A program made the translations under genes and the position numbers. A DNA stretch of 64,000 nt from JAKFEE01 sp036675815 (GTDB lineage: Bacteria; Pseudomonadota; Alphaproteobacteria; Rhodospirillales; Magnetospirillaceae), in assembly GCA_036675815.1 (NCBI GenBank), contig JAKFEE010000036.1, positions 1 through 64,000 on the forward strand, given 5' to 3'. The notes beneath the pieces are model-generated. The model made no database searches and was not told the DNA's origin. It saw only the letters and a list, made by a program, of their open reading frames with translations. This document shows, piece after piece, positions 23,731 to 32,571 of the stretch (position 1 is the stretch's first letter; every line of letters starts with the position of its first letter).

Positions 23731-24917
23731 TCGACTATCTCGATATCGAGCACCGTCTGGGCGCCCACAACTACCAGCCGCTCGACGTCGTGCTGGCGCG
23801 CGGCGAGGGCGTGTGGGTGTGGGACACCGATGGCAACCGCTACCTCGACTGCTTGTCGGCCTATTCGGCGGTCAACCAGGGCCATTGCCACCCGCGCATC
23901 CGCCAGGCGCTGATCGAGCAGGCCGAGCGCCTGACCCTGACCTCGCGCGCCTTTCGTAACGATCAGTTGGCGCCATTCTACGAGGAGGTCTGCGCGCTCA
24001 CCCGCTCGCACAAGGTGCTGCCGATGAATAGCGGCGCCGAGGCGGTGGAGAGCGCCATCAAATGCGTGCGCAAATGGGGCTACGAGGTCAAGGGGGTGGC
24101 GCCGGGCCAGGCCGAGATCGTCGTCTGCGAAAACAACTTCCACGGCCGCACCATCAGCATCGTCAGCTTCTCCACCGACCCGACGGCGCGCGAGGGCTTC
24201 GGCCCGTTCACGCCGGGCTTCAAGGTGGTGCCGTTCGGCGACGCCGAGGCGCTGGAGAACGCCATCACCGCCAACACCGTCGCCGCTCTCATCGAGCCCA
24301 TCCAGGGCGAGGCCGGGGTGATCATCCCGCCGCCCGGCTATCTCAAGCGGGTGCGCGAGATCTGCACCCAGGCCGGCATCATGCTGGTTCTCGACGAGAT
24401 CCAGACCGGGCTCGGCCGCACCGGCAAGTTGTTGGCCGAGGAGCACGAGGGGGTCGAGGCCGATCTGACGCTGATCGGCAAGGCGCTGTCGGGCGGCTTC
24501 TACCCGGTGTCGGCGGTGCTGTCGAACTCCGAGGTGCTGGGCGTGCTCAAACCCGGCGAGCACGGCAGCACCTTCGGCGGCAATCCCCTGGCCTGCGCCG
24601 TCGCCCGCATGGCGCTCAAGGTGCTGGTCGAGGAAGACATGATCGGCAACGCCCAGCGCATGGGCGACTACCTGATGGCGCGCCTGGCGCGGCTGTCAAA
24701 TCCCGCCATCAAGGAGGTGCGCGGCCGCGGCCTGCTCATCGCCGTCGAGCTGCATCCCGAGGCCGGCGGGGCGCGGCGCTTCTGCGAGGCGCTGAAGGAC
24801 AAGGGCCTCTTGTGCAAGGAGACCCACACCGACACCATCCGCTTCGCCCCGCCGCTGGTCATCACCAAGGAACAGGTGGACTGGGCGCTGGAGCGCATCG
24901 AGGCGGTGTTCGGGTGA
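23727..24917 (+). CDS. rocD: Ornithine-oxo-acid transaminase
   Basis: A PLP-dependent class III aminotransferase of 396 residues, the usual length. It moves the delta-amino group of ornithine to 2-oxoglutarate, giving glutamate-5-semialdehyde. Seen: AHNYQPLDVVLARGEGVWVWD, LDCLSAYSAVNQGHCHP, MNSGAEAVESAIKC, ENNFHGRTISIVSFS, EPIQGEAGVIIPP, LDEIQTGLGRTG, the PLP Lys252 in LIGKALSGGFYPVSAV, and STFGGNPLACAVA. The tyrosine in the substrate region (SAYSAVNQGH) favours ornithine over acetylornithine. Translationally coupled to the preceding arginine dihydrolase-like gene. Confidence 0.93.
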   Translation: MIDYLDIEHRLGAHNYQPLDVVLARGEGVWVWDTDGNRYLDCLSAYSAVNQGHCHPRIRQALIEQAERLTLTSRAFRNDQLAPFYEEVCALTRSHKVLPMNSGAEAVESAIKCVRKWGYEVKGVAPGQAEIVVCENNFHGRTISIVSFSTDPTAREGFGPFTPGFKVVPFGDAEALENAITANTVAALIEPIQGEAGVIIPPPGYLKRVREICTQAGIMLVLDEIQTGLGRTGKLLAEEHEGVEADLTLIGKALSGGFYPVSAVLSNSEVLGVLKPGEHGSTFGGNPLACAVARMALKVLVEEDMIGNAQRMGDYLMARLARLSNPAIKEVRGRGLLIAVELHPEAGGARRFCEALKDKGLLCKETHTDTIRFAPPLVITKEQVDWALERIEAVFG

Positions 24918-24937
24918 CTTGGAGCGCTTGGGCAGGC

Positions 24938-25050
24938 TCCCTCTCCCGCTTGCGGGAGAGGGTCGGGGATGCCGGGATTACCGCCACCGGCACCACCCTC
25001 ACTCTCCCAGCTTTGCTGGGCCCCTCCCTCTCCCGCAGGCGGGCGAGGGG
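24938..25050. repeat. Paired hairpin repeat between rocD and maeB
   Basis: TCCCTCTCCCGCTTGCGGGA at 24938 starts a strong hairpin ending GAGAGGG. A second unit with CCTCCCTCTCCCGCAGGCGGG follows at 25023-25050, and CCCAGCTTTGCTGGG sits between them. Such CCCTCTCCCGC elements are a common intergenic repeat class. The genes converge here, so the structure may also end both transcripts. Confidence 0.75.
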
Positions 25051-27348
25051 CTATTCCTTGCCCGCGGCGTGCAGTTGCGCGTCGACCACGGCCAGCGCCG
25101 TCATGTTGAGCAGGCCGCGCACGGTGATCGACGGGGTGACGATGTGCACCGGCTTGGCCGCGCCCATCAGCATCGGCCCCACCGCCAGGGCATCGCCCAG
25201 CACCTTGACCATGTTCATGGCGATGTTGGCGGCGTCCAGCGTCGGCATGATCAGCAGGTTGGCCTCGCCCGCCAGCCGCGAGTTGGGGAAGATGCGCTGG
25301 CGGATCCGTTCGTTGAGCGCCGCATCCGAGTGCATCTCGCCCTCGACCTCGAAATCGGGCTCGCGGTCGAGGATCAGCTCCAGGGCGTGGCGCATCTTGC
25401 GCGACGACGGCGAGTCGTCGGCGCCGAAATTCGAGTGCGACAGCAATGCCGCCTTCGGCTCGATGCCGAAGCGGCGCATCTCGTCGGCGGCGAGGAAAGT
25501 CATCTCGGCGATCTGCTCGGCCGAGGGATCGGCCGAGACATAGGTGTCGCACAGGAAAAAGCTGCCCTTGGGGGTGATGAGCAGGTTCATCGCGGACATG
25601 GTCGAGACGCCGCGCGCCCGGCCGATGACGTTCTCGATGTGCTGCAGGTGCTTGCGATGGCGTCCCGAGGTGCCGCAGATCATGGCGTCGGCCTCCCCCA
25701 GGCGCACCATCGTGGCGCCGATGACGGTGGTGCGGCTGCGCAGCACGGTGCGCGCGTAGTCCGGCGACACGCCACGGCGCTGCATGATGCGGTGATAGAC
25801 GTCGGCCCAGGCATGCAGGCGCGGATCGCGTACGAAGTCGACGACCTCGATGGCGCCGCCGTCGAGGTCGAGGCGCAGCCCCAGCGCCTCGACGCGCTGC
25901 GCGATGATCTCGCGCCGGCCGACCAGGATGGGGCGCGCCAAGCCCTCGTCCAGCGCCGCCTGCACGGCGCGAAGGACGCGATCGTCCTCGCCCTCGGCGA
26001 AGACCACGCGCTTGGCCGCGGTCTTGGCACGCTCGAACACCCGCTTCATGGCGACGCCCGAGCGGAAGACGAATCGCTCGAGTTCCTGACGGTAGGCGCG
26101 AAGATCGGCGATCGGGCGGGTGGCGACGCCGGAGGCCATCGCCGCCGCGGCCACCGCCGGCGCGACCTCCAGGATCAGGCGCGGATCGAAGGGCTTGGGC
26201 AGGATGCACTCGGACCCGAACCTGAGCCCCGCCGTTCCATAGGCGGTGGCGACCACGTCCGAGGCCTCGGCCATGGCCAGCCTGGCGATGGCGTGGATGC
26301 AGGCCACCTTCATCTCCTCGTTGATCGTGGTGGCCCCGACGTCGAGGGCGCCGCGGAAGATGAAGGGGAAGCACAGGACGTTGTTGACCTGGTTGGGATA
26401 GTCGCTGCGGCCGGTGGCGATGATGGCGTCGGGACGCACGCCCTTGGCCGCGTCCGGCAGGATCTCGGGATCGGGATTGGCCAAAGCCAGGATCAGCGGC
26501 TTCGGCGCCATGCGCGCCACCATCTCGGGCGTGAGGATGCCGCCCGCCGATAGCCCCAGAAAGACGTCGGCGCCGCCGATCACCTCGTCGAGGCCGCGGG
26601 CTTCGGTGTCCTGGGAATAGCGCGCCTTCTCGGGGTTCATCGCCTCGTTGCGGCCTTGATGCACCACGCCCAGGTGATCGACCAGGATGACGTTCGCCGG
26701 CGGCAAACCCAGCGCCACCAGCTGATCGAGACAGGCGATGCCGGCGGCGCCGCCACCGGTCGACACCACCTTGACCGCGCCGATCTCCTTGCCGACCACC
26801 TTGAGGCCGTTGAGCACCGCGGCGCCGACGACGATGGCGGTGCCGTGCTGGTCGTCATGGAACACCGGGATATTCATGCGCTGGCGCAGGCGTCGCTCGA
26901 GTTCGAAGCATTCCGGGGCACGGATGTCCTCAAGGTTGATAGCGCCGAAGGTCGGTTCCATGGCGGCGATGATGTCCACCAGCTTGTCGACATCCAGCTC
27001 GGCCAGCTCGATGTCGAAGACGTCGATGCCGGCGAATTTCTTGAACAGCACCGCCTTGCCTTCCATCACCGGCTTGGCCGCCAGCGGGCCGATGGCACCG
27101 AGGCCGAGGACGGCGGTGCCATTGGTGACGACGCCGACGAGGTTGCCGCGCGCCGTCAGCGCCGAGGCTTGGCCAGGGTCGGCGACGATGGCCTGGCAGG
27201 CGGCGCCGACGCCGGGCGAATAGGCCAGCGCCAGGTCGCGCTGCGTCGACATCGGCTTGGTGGCGGAGATGGCCAGCTTGCCCGCCGGCGCCTGCCGATG
27301 ATAGGAGAGCGCCTCCTCGGCCAGGTTGTCGGTCATCGAGCGGTTCAT
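25051..27348 (-). CDS. maeB: NADP-dependent malic enzyme with phosphotransacetylase-like C-terminal domain
   Basis: Decarboxylates malate to pyruvate with NADP reduction. The 765 residues split into an N-terminal malic enzyme (to about 430) and a C-terminal PTA_PTB-like domain, as in MaeB. Motifs: LAYSPGVGAACQAI, GNLVGVVTNGTAVLGLG, GKAVLFKKFAGIDVFDIE, FHDDQHGTAIVVGAA and NAD-binding VVSTGGGAAGIACLDQL, then PFDPRLILEVAPAVA and the second domain from VVFAEGEDDRVLRAVQA. The PTA-like domain usually regulates rather than catalyses. AGGGAGG stands 6 bases before the ATG at 27348. Monocistronic. Confidence 0.96.
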   Translation of the reverse strand: MNRSMTDNLAEEALSYHRQAPAGKLAISATKPMSTQRDLALAYSPGVGAACQAIVADPGQASALTARGNLVGVVTNGTAVLGLGAIGPLAAKPVMEGKAVLFKKFAGIDVFDIELAELDVDKLVDIIAAMEPTFGAINLEDIRAPECFELERRLRQRMNIPVFHDDQHGTAIVVGAAVLNGLKVVGKEIGAVKVVSTGGGAAGIACLDQLVALGLPPANVILVDHLGVVHQGRNEAMNPEKARYSQDTEARGLDEVIGGADVFLGLSAGGILTPEMVARMAPKPLILALANPDPEILPDAAKGVRPDAIIATGRSDYPNQVNNVLCFPFIFRGALDVGATTINEEMKVACIHAIARLAMAEASDVVATAYGTAGLRFGSECILPKPFDPRLILEVAPAVAAAAMASGVATRPIADLRAYRQELERFVFRSGVAMKRVFERAKTAAKRVVFAEGEDDRVLRAVQAALDEGLARPILVGRREIIAQRVEALGLRLDLDGGAIEVVDFVRDPRLHAWADVYHRIMQRRGVSPDYARTVLRSRTTVIGATMVRLGEADAMICGTSGRHRKHLQHIENVIGRARGVSTMSAMNLLITPKGSFFLCDTYVSADPSAEQIAEMTFLAADEMRRFGIEPKAALLSHSNFGADDSPSSRKMRHALELILDREPDFEVEGEMHSDAALNERIRQRIFPNSRLAGEANLLIMPTLDAANIAMNMVKVLGDALAVGPMLMGAAKPVHIVTPSITVRGLLNMTALAVVDAQLHAAGKE

Positions 27349-27446
27349 CGGCGCCTCCCTCAGTAGGCGCTCTATGGCACGGCGGCGCCGGTCGCTTCAA
27401 CCCCGATCGGGCGCACCGCTGCCCCTTGCCAAACGCATCGGTACGC

Positions 27447-27659
27447 TCAGGCCCCTTCGGTGCCGCACGAACAGCTGGCCTCGCGCTGGGTGGCGGGGCA
27501 GGGCACGTCGCCGTAAGCGCAGAATACGCAGCATTGGCCCTCTGGCGGGTGCATGATGGTGCCGCACGTTTCGCAGCGCAGCGCCCACAGCCGCCCCGGC
27601 ATCTCGATGGTCTCGCGGGCGCCGCAGGCGGGGCAGGTGATGGTGGATTCACTGAACAT
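27447..27659 (-). CDS. Small zinc-ribbon protein, GDCCVxC family
   Basis: Seventy residues with two CxxC pairs (Cys9/Cys12 and Cys29/Cys32) forming a zinc ribbon, then EGQCCVFCAYGDVPCP (Cys43, Cys44, Cys47), a variant of the GDCCVxCsYG signature. Family members occur near metal or redox genes; the function is unknown. The ATG at 27659 is chosen because AGGAGGG stands 8 bases upstream; an in-frame codon at 27716 would add 19 unconvincing residues. It is 99 bases upstream of maeB on the same strand and might be co-transcribed. Confidence 0.75.
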   Translation of the reverse strand: MFSESTITCPACGARETIEMPGRLWALRCETCGTIMHPPEGQCCVFCAYGDVPCPATQREASCSCGTEGA

Positions 27660-27888
27660 GACGTGCGCCCTCCTATGCCTATGGTCCAAGGTCGCTATCG
27701 AAAGGGGCGAATGCAAGCGCGTGGCTGGCGCCGGTACCGAACCTTTTACCTCTCACCAAAAGCAAAGGCAGCCCTTTGGCGTGGTCGGTTCCGGCCGCCA
27801 CCCCATATAGTCTTTGCTGGACAACCCCTTAAGGGGAAGGAGGCCGGGCATGCGCACCCGGCCCGCGCATCAGGAGGATACGCCTGCC

Positions 27889-28881
27889 ATGACCAAGCTT
27901 CCCGCTTGCCTGACGAGTCTATGCCTGGCCCTCGCCCTGGCCGCGCCGGCCGCTGCCGAAACGCTGAAAGCGTCGCACCAGTTCCCCGGCGGCAAGGGTG
28001 ACGTGCGCGATGAAATGGTGCAGATCATCGCCCGCGAGGTCGCCAACGCCAACGTCGATCTGGACATCCGCGTCTATCCCGGCGCCTCGCTGTTCAAGCC
28101 CAAGGATCAGTGGAACGCCATGGTCCGCGGCCAGCTCGACATCACCGCCTTTCCCCTGGACTACGCCAACGGCCAGCATCCGCAGTTCAGCGCCACGCTG
28201 ATGCCCGGTTTGGTCAAGAATCACGCGCACGCCAAGCGCCTGAACGACTCGCCGTTCATGCAGGACATCAAGAAGATCATCAATGACGCGGGCGTGGTCG
28301 TGCTTGCCGACGCCTGGCTGGCCGGCGCCTTCGGTGCCAAGACCGGCTGCATCCTCGCCCCCGATGACGTCAAGGGCCTGAAGGTCCGCTCGGCCGGCCG
28401 TGCTTTCGAGGAGATGTGGGCCGGGGCCGGCGCCTCGCTGGCGTCGATGCCCTCCAACGAGGTCTACACCGCCTTGCAGACGGGCGTGGTCGACGCCACC
28501 GACACCAGTTCCGGCAGCTTCGTGTCGTTCCGCCTGTACGAACAGTTGAAATGCCTGACCGCCCCCGGCGACTACACGCTGTGGTTCATGTACGAGCCGG
28601 TGTTGATGTCGAAGCAGAGCTTCGACCGGCTGAAGCCCGAGCAGCAGAAGGCGCTGCTGGATGCGGGTCAGAAGGCCGAGGACTTTTTCATCGAAGCCGC
28701 GGCGGGGCTGGACAAGAAGCTGGTCGACAGCTTCAGCAAGGCCGGCGTCAAAGTGGTGACCCTCGACCAAGCGCAGTTCGACGCGTGGCGCAAGGTGGCC
28801 GAGCAGACCTCGTACCAGACCTTTTCCGAAAAGGTTCCCGGCGGCAAGGAACTGATCCAGAAGGCCTTGGCCGTGGAGTAG
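27889..28881 (+). CDS. TRAP transporter solute-binding protein (DctP type)
   Basis: A 330-residue periplasmic binding protein. The Sec signal (residues 1-23) ends in AAPAAA-ET. The DctP family fold is seen in LKASHQFPGGKGDVRDEM, VYPGASLFKPKDQWNAMVRG, DITAFPLDYANGQHPQF, GLKVRSAGRAFEEMWAGAGA and SMPSNEVYTALQTGVVDATDT; the Arg in VRSAGR is where the family binds a carboxylate. The ligand is therefore probably an organic acid, not identifiable from sequence. AGGAGG at 27872-27877 decides the start. First gene of a complete TRAP operon. Confidence 0.9.
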   Translation: MTKLPACLTSLCLALALAAPAAAETLKASHQFPGGKGDVRDEMVQIIAREVANANVDLDIRVYPGASLFKPKDQWNAMVRGQLDITAFPLDYANGQHPQFSATLMPGLVKNHAHAKRLNDSPFMQDIKKIINDAGVVVLADAWLAGAFGAKTGCILAPDDVKGLKVRSAGRAFEEMWAGAGASLASMPSNEVYTALQTGVVDATDTSSGSFVSFRLYEQLKCLTAPGDYTLWFMYEPVLMSKQSFDRLKPEQQKALLDAGQKAEDFFIEAAAGLDKKLVDSFSKAGVKVVTLDQAQFDAWRKVAEQTSYQTFSEKVPGGKELIQKALAVE

Positions 28882-28885
28882 GCGC

Positions 28886-29401
28886 ATGGCCGCGCTGGCC
28901 CGGCTGATCCGCTTCCTGTCGCGCGCGTTTGGCGTGATGGCGGCGGCAATGATCGTCATTGCCGTCGCCATCGTCTGTCACATGGTGTTCGTGCGCTACG
29001 TCCTCGGCGGCTCGACGGTGTGGCAGACGCCGCTGGTCACCTATCTGCTCATCGCCGCCACCTTCCTCGGCAGTCCCTACGTGCTGCTGGTGCGCGGTCA
29101 CGTCAATGTCGACCTGCTGCCGATCTATGTGCGGCCGAGGGCGCGGATGGCGCTCGCCGTCATCGCCAATCTGATGTCCTTGGCCTTCTGCCTCGTGCTG
29201 CTGTGGTACGGCATCGGCTTCTGGCATGAGGCCTGGGCGGGCGCGTGGATGTCATCGTCGATCTGGCGCATCCCGTTGTGGATCCCCTACCTGTCGATGC
29301 CGGTCGGCTTCGGTCTGATGGTTCTGCAGTATCTGGTCGACATCCATGACCTGGTGAGCGGGCGCGAGCCCCCCTTCGGCATGAGGGAGTCGGCGCCATG
29401 A
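28886..29401 (+). CDS. TRAP transporter small permease (DctQ type)
   Basis: A 171-residue inner-membrane protein with four predicted transmembrane segments (around residues 15-38, 48-66, 88-110, 128-152), the DctQ layout. Characteristic pieces are MVFVRYVLGGSTVWQTPLVT and the C-terminal PYLSMPVGFGLMVLQYLV. It starts 4 bases after the binding-protein stop and its own stop overlaps the DctM start by ATGA. It bridges the binding protein and the large permease. Confidence 0.92.
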   Translation: MAALARLIRFLSRAFGVMAAAMIVIAVAIVCHMVFVRYVLGGSTVWQTPLVTYLLIAATFLGSPYVLLVRGHVNVDLLPIYVRPRARMALAVIANLMSLAFCLVLLWYGIGFWHEAWAGAWMSSSIWRIPLWIPYLSMPVGFGLMVLQYLVDIHDLVSGREPPFGMRESAP

Positions 29402-30708
29402 GTCCCTTGCAACTCGGCGCGGTCGTGGCCGTCGTCACCACGGTCATCCTGATGTCCGGTATGCCGGTGGCCTTCGCCCTCGGCCTCGTCGCCATCGGTT
29501 TCATCGTCATCTATGACGGGCCGCAGATGCTGTCGCTGGTCCCCGAGATGCTGTTTTCGGGCCTGGAGGACTTCACCCTGGTGTCCATCCCGATGTTCGT
29601 GCTGATGGGCGCGGCGGTGGCCTCGTCGCGGGCGGGCAGCGACCTCTACGAGGCGCTCGAGCGTTGGCTGTTCCGCCTGCCGGGCGGCCTGGTCGTCGCC
29701 AATCTCGGCGCCTGCGCCCTGTTTGCCGCGCTGACCGGCTCATCGCCGGCCACCTGCGCCGCCATCGGCAAGATGGGCATCCCCGAGATGCGCAAGCGCG
29801 GCTATTCGGCCGATCTCGCCACGGGGGCCATCGCCGCCGGCGGCACCCTCGGTATCCTCATTCCGCCGTCGATCACCCTGATCCTTTACGGCGTGGCGAC
29901 CGAGACCTCGATCGGCCGCCTGTTCCTGGCCGGGGCGCTCCCCGGGCTGATGCTCGTCGGGCTGTTCATGCTGTGGTCGCTGTGGCTGTGCTGGCGACGG
30001 GGCATGGGGCACCACACCCAGCTTGCCTACACTTGGCGCCAGCGCTTCGAGGCGTTGCCCCGCGTCGTGCCGTTCCTGCTGATCATCGCCGGCGTGGTCT
30101 ATGCGCTTTACGGCGGCATCGCCACGCCATCCGAGGCGGCCGGCGTCGGTGCCGCGCTGTGCCTAGTGCTCGCGGTGGTGATCTACCGGATGTGGGACGT
30201 GCGGCAGCTGTGGCATGTCCTGCGCGACACCACCCGCGAGTCGATCATGATCCTCATGATCATCGCCACCTCGATCCTGTTCGGCTACATGCTGTCCAGC
30301 CTCTACATCACCCAGTCGGTGGCGGAGTGGATCGCCGCCCTCGACGTCAGCCGCTGGGTGCTGATGCTGTGGATCAACATCTTTCTGCTCATCGCCGGCT
30401 GCTTTCTGCCGCCCGCGGCGATCATCCTGATGACCGCGCCGATCCTGCTGCCGATCATCGTCCAGGCCGGGTTCGACCCCATCTGGTTCGGCATCGTCCT
30501 CACCGTCAACATGGAACTCGGGCTGATCACGCCGCCGGTCGGCCTCAACCTCTACGTCATCAACGGCATCGCGCCCGACGTCCGCCTGCCGACCATCCTC
30601 TGGGGCTCGCTGCCCTTCATGCTGTGCATGGTGGTGGCCATCGTCTTGCTGTGCGTATTCCCCGGCATCGCGACGTGGCTGCCCGATGCGGTGATGGGCG
30701 TGCAGTGA
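29398..30708 (+). CDS. TRAP transporter large permease (DctM type)
   Basis: A 436-residue membrane protein with 12 or so hydrophobic segments, the ion-coupled translocating subunit. Signature stretches: GMPVAFALGLVAIGF, FTLVSIPMFVLMGAAVASS, GSSPATCAAIGKMGIPEM, GTLGILIPPSITLILYG, FLLIAGCFLPPAAIILMTAPI and GLITPPVGLNLYVINGIAP. Translationally coupled to DctQ. Uptake is driven by the sodium or proton gradient. A roughly 150-base gap separates it from the CMD-Rieske gene on the same strand. Confidence 0.94.
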   Translation: MSPLQLGAVVAVVTTVILMSGMPVAFALGLVAIGFIVIYDGPQMLSLVPEMLFSGLEDFTLVSIPMFVLMGAAVASSRAGSDLYEALERWLFRLPGGLVVANLGACALFAALTGSSPATCAAIGKMGIPEMRKRGYSADLATGAIAAGGTLGILIPPSITLILYGVATETSIGRLFLAGALPGLMLVGLFMLWSLWLCWRRGMGHHTQLAYTWRQRFEALPRVVPFLLIIAGVVYALYGGIATPSEAAGVGAALCLVLAVVIYRMWDVRQLWHVLRDTTRESIMILMIIATSILFGYMLSSLYITQSVAEWIAALDVSRWVLMLWINIFLLIAGCFLPPAAIILMTAPILLPIIVQAGFDPIWFGIVLTVNMELGLITPPVGLNLYVINGIAPDVRLPTILWGSLPFMLCMVVAIVLLCVFPGIATWLPDAVMGVQ

Positions 30709-30855
30709 CATAGGAACCGAAGCCTCGGAGCATGCGTTTGCCGTTGAGGGAGGCAGGACGCGGCCGCCTCGACGGACCCGTTGCGCGGCCGGCGCACAGG
30801 CGCCGGCCGTTTGGGCCGCGTCGCCGCAACATCGACGTCCGCAACGGGGAAAGGC

Positions 30856-31476
30856 ATGAGCGAAGCTCTCGATTTCCTGGTCAAGGTCCGCCCCGAGGCG
30901 ATGGGCGCTTATTTCAAGTTTCTCAGGCACGCCGGCAGTCGTCTCGACCCGAAGACCCGCGATCTGATCTCGGTGATCACCAAGGTCCACGCGCAGACGG
31001 AGCGCGGGCTGAAGCAATATGTGGCGCGGGCATTGCGCGACGGTTGCTCGCCGGACGAAATCATCGATGCCCTGCTCATGGCCTTTCCGGCGCTCGGGCT
31101 CACCAAGATCACCTGGGCGGTGGACACGATTCTGGCCATGGGCCTGCCAGGGTTCGACGCGATGGCCGCCCCGCCGGTCTGGCATGAGGTCGGCGCCCTG
31201 GCCGAACTGCCGGACGGCAGGGCGGTGCGCCGGGAAACCGACGGGCGCGGCGTCTTCCTCTACCGCGATGGCGACACCATTGCCGCCTACGACAGTATCT
31301 GCCCGCACAAGGCGACCGACATCCCCGAACTGGCCCTGGAGGGGCTGCGCCTGACCTGCCCCAGGCATCAATGGGTGTTCGATATCCGCAGCGGCGCGTG
31401 CATCGACAAGGGCGACACGCCGCTTCGGCGCTTCGAGACCCGGGTCGAAGGCGAGCGCGTCTTGGTGCGGTGGTGA
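30856..31476 (+). CDS. Fusion of a carboxymuconolactone-decarboxylase-like domain and a Rieske ferredoxin domain
   Basis: A 206-residue protein. Residues about 8-95 resemble the CMD/AhpD fold (RLDPKTRDLISVITKVHAQTE, GCSPDEIIDALLMAFPALG) but lack the redox CxxC of AhpD. Residues about 105-206 are a Rieske [2Fe-2S] domain with ligands Cys149-x-His151 (SICPHKATD) and Cys168-x2-His171 (LTCPRHQWVFD). The N-domain may be a scaffold and the C-domain an electron carrier for a partner oxygenase. GGGGAAAGG precedes the ATG at 30856. The gene ends one base before the SRAP start. The upstream TRAP transporter might bring in the substrate; this is speculation. Confidence 0.8.
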   Translation: MSEALDFLVKVRPEAMGAYFKFLRHAGSRLDPKTRDLISVITKVHAQTERGLKQYVARALRDGCSPDEIIDALLMAFPALGLTKITWAVDTILAMGLPGFDAMAAPPVWHEVGALAELPDGRAVRRETDGRGVFLYRDGDTIAAYDSICPHKATDIPELALEGLRLTCPRHQWVFDIRSGACIDKGDTPLRRFETRVEGERVLVRW

Positions 31477-31477
31477 C

Positions 31478-32143
31478 ATGTGCGGCCGTTACTCCAACCT
31501 GATGCCCCCTGAGGCCATGCGGCGCCTGTTCGGCACGGTGGGCCCGCCGCCAAATGTCGCACCCGGCTTCAATTGCGCCCCGACCCAGGCGCTGCCGGTG
31601 GTGCGCCGGGGGCGGGAGGGGCGGCAACTGGTGCTGATGCGCTGGGGCTTGGTGCCGCCGTGGAGCAAGGGGCCGGGCTCGGGCGTCACCCTGATCAACG
31701 CCCGCGCCGAGACGGTCGCCACCAAACCCGCGTACCGCGATGCCTTTCGCCACCGGCGCTGCCTGGTTCCTTGCGATGGGTTCTATGAATGGTGGCAGGA
31801 GGGGAAGCTCCGCCGCCCCTACCGGATCACCATGCGCGACGGCAGCCCCTTCGCCCTTGCCGGTGTCTGGGACCGCTGGCCCGATCCAGCCGGGCCATGG
31901 CTGGAGTCGTTCGCGGTGATCGTCACCGATGCAAATCCGCTCGTCGCCGAGATTCACGACCGCATGCCGGTGATCCTGCCGGAGGCAAACTGGCAGTCCT
32001 GGCTCGATCCCGATTTTCGTGATCCTGCGGCGTTTCTGACACCGTTTCCGGCCGAGCCGATGCGCCTGCAGGCGCTGTCGATGCGCATCAATGATCCGCG
32101 CAACAATGATGCTGATTGCCTGCTGCCGGCCGAAGCGACCTAG
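31478..32143 (+). CDS. SRAP-domain protein (YedK/HMCES family)
   Basis: A 221-residue SOS-response-associated peptidase. After removal of Met1, Cys2 (MCGRYSNL) is the catalytic residue that makes a thiazolidine crosslink with abasic sites in single-stranded DNA. Other conserved parts: NCAPTQALPVV, RWGLVPPWSK, INARAETVATKPAYRDAF, RCLVPCDGFYEW, and HDRMPVIL with the catalytic His. The role in protecting abasic sites is known for the family. The start is one base after the CMD-Rieske stop, so the two are probably co-transcribed despite no obvious functional link. Confidence 0.93.
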   Translation: MCGRYSNLMPPEAMRRLFGTVGPPPNVAPGFNCAPTQALPVVRRGREGRQLVLMRWGLVPPWSKGPGSGVTLINARAETVATKPAYRDAFRHRRCLVPCDGFYEWWQEGKLRRPYRITMRDGSPFALAGVWDRWPDPAGPWLESFAVIVTDANPLVAEIHDRMPVILPEANWQSWLDPDFRDPAAFLTPFPAEPMRLQALSMRINDPRNNDADCLLPAEAT

Positions 32144-32215
32144 GATGTTTTTCCTTGCTTGGGCGGGAGGGCTTCGGCACTGTCCGCGCTTTGCCAAAAC
32201 AGAGGAGGACAAGGG

Positions 32216-32428
32216 ATGTCGGGCTATCGTTCGCATGACGGTCAGCTGTCGGAGCGCATGCCGATCCGACGTTCGCTGGAGCAGAAGAAGGTCCTTCTCA
32301 ACCAGTTGAAGGAGCAGCAGGCGGGGCTCAAGGCCTGGGTTGCCGCGACCGTGAAGGAATCGCTGGCCAAGCGCATCGCCGACATCGAGAAGGAAATCGC
32401 CGAGGCGGGGAACCGCGTCCGCCGGTGA
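32216..32428 (+). CDS. Small basic coiled-coil hypothetical protein
   Basis: Seventy residues, highly charged, mostly helical: RRSLEQKKVLLNQLKEQQAG and ESLAKRIADIEKEIAEAGNR form heptad-like repeats. No membrane segment, signal or cysteine. AGAGGAGGACAAGGG stands directly before the ATG, a strong ribosome site, so it is likely expressed. I recognise no family. It lies between the SRAP and nrdJ genes, with 72 bases upstream and 143 downstream. Confidence 0.6.
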   Translation: MSGYRSHDGQLSERMPIRRSLEQKKVLLNQLKEQQAGLKAWVAATVKESLAKRIADIEKEIAEAGNRVRR

Positions 32429-32509
32429 GCCTGTGAATTGTCGGGATAAGCCAGGTTCTGCTCGGCGCGACAATGGCTTGGCCTGTGGAAACAAAACGGG
32501 AACATACCC

Positions 32510-32539
32510 TTGACGCTGCTTCGCTGGCGGTCCTAGACT
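32510..32539 (+). promoter_or_regulatory. Candidate promoter of nrdJ
   Basis: TTGACG (32510-32515) and TAGACT (32534-32539) are separated by 18 bases, giving a start near 32546 and a short leader to the ATG at 32572. Just upstream, AAAC-N7-GAAC (32489-32503) differs by one base from the alphaproteobacterial LexA half-site pair GAAC-N7-GAAC; with one mismatch this is only a hint. No cobalamin riboswitch or clear NrdR box is present. Confidence 0.45.
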
Positions 32540-32571
32540 AGGCCGCTTCTTGGGGGTTCGGGGGGCGGGCG

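Noticed and set aside
32429..32571. Cobalamin riboswitch or NrdR box before nrdJ
   Set aside because: No B12-box-like conserved core and no pair of NrdR-type palindromes; only a promoter-like element and a weak LexA-like half-site pair were seen.
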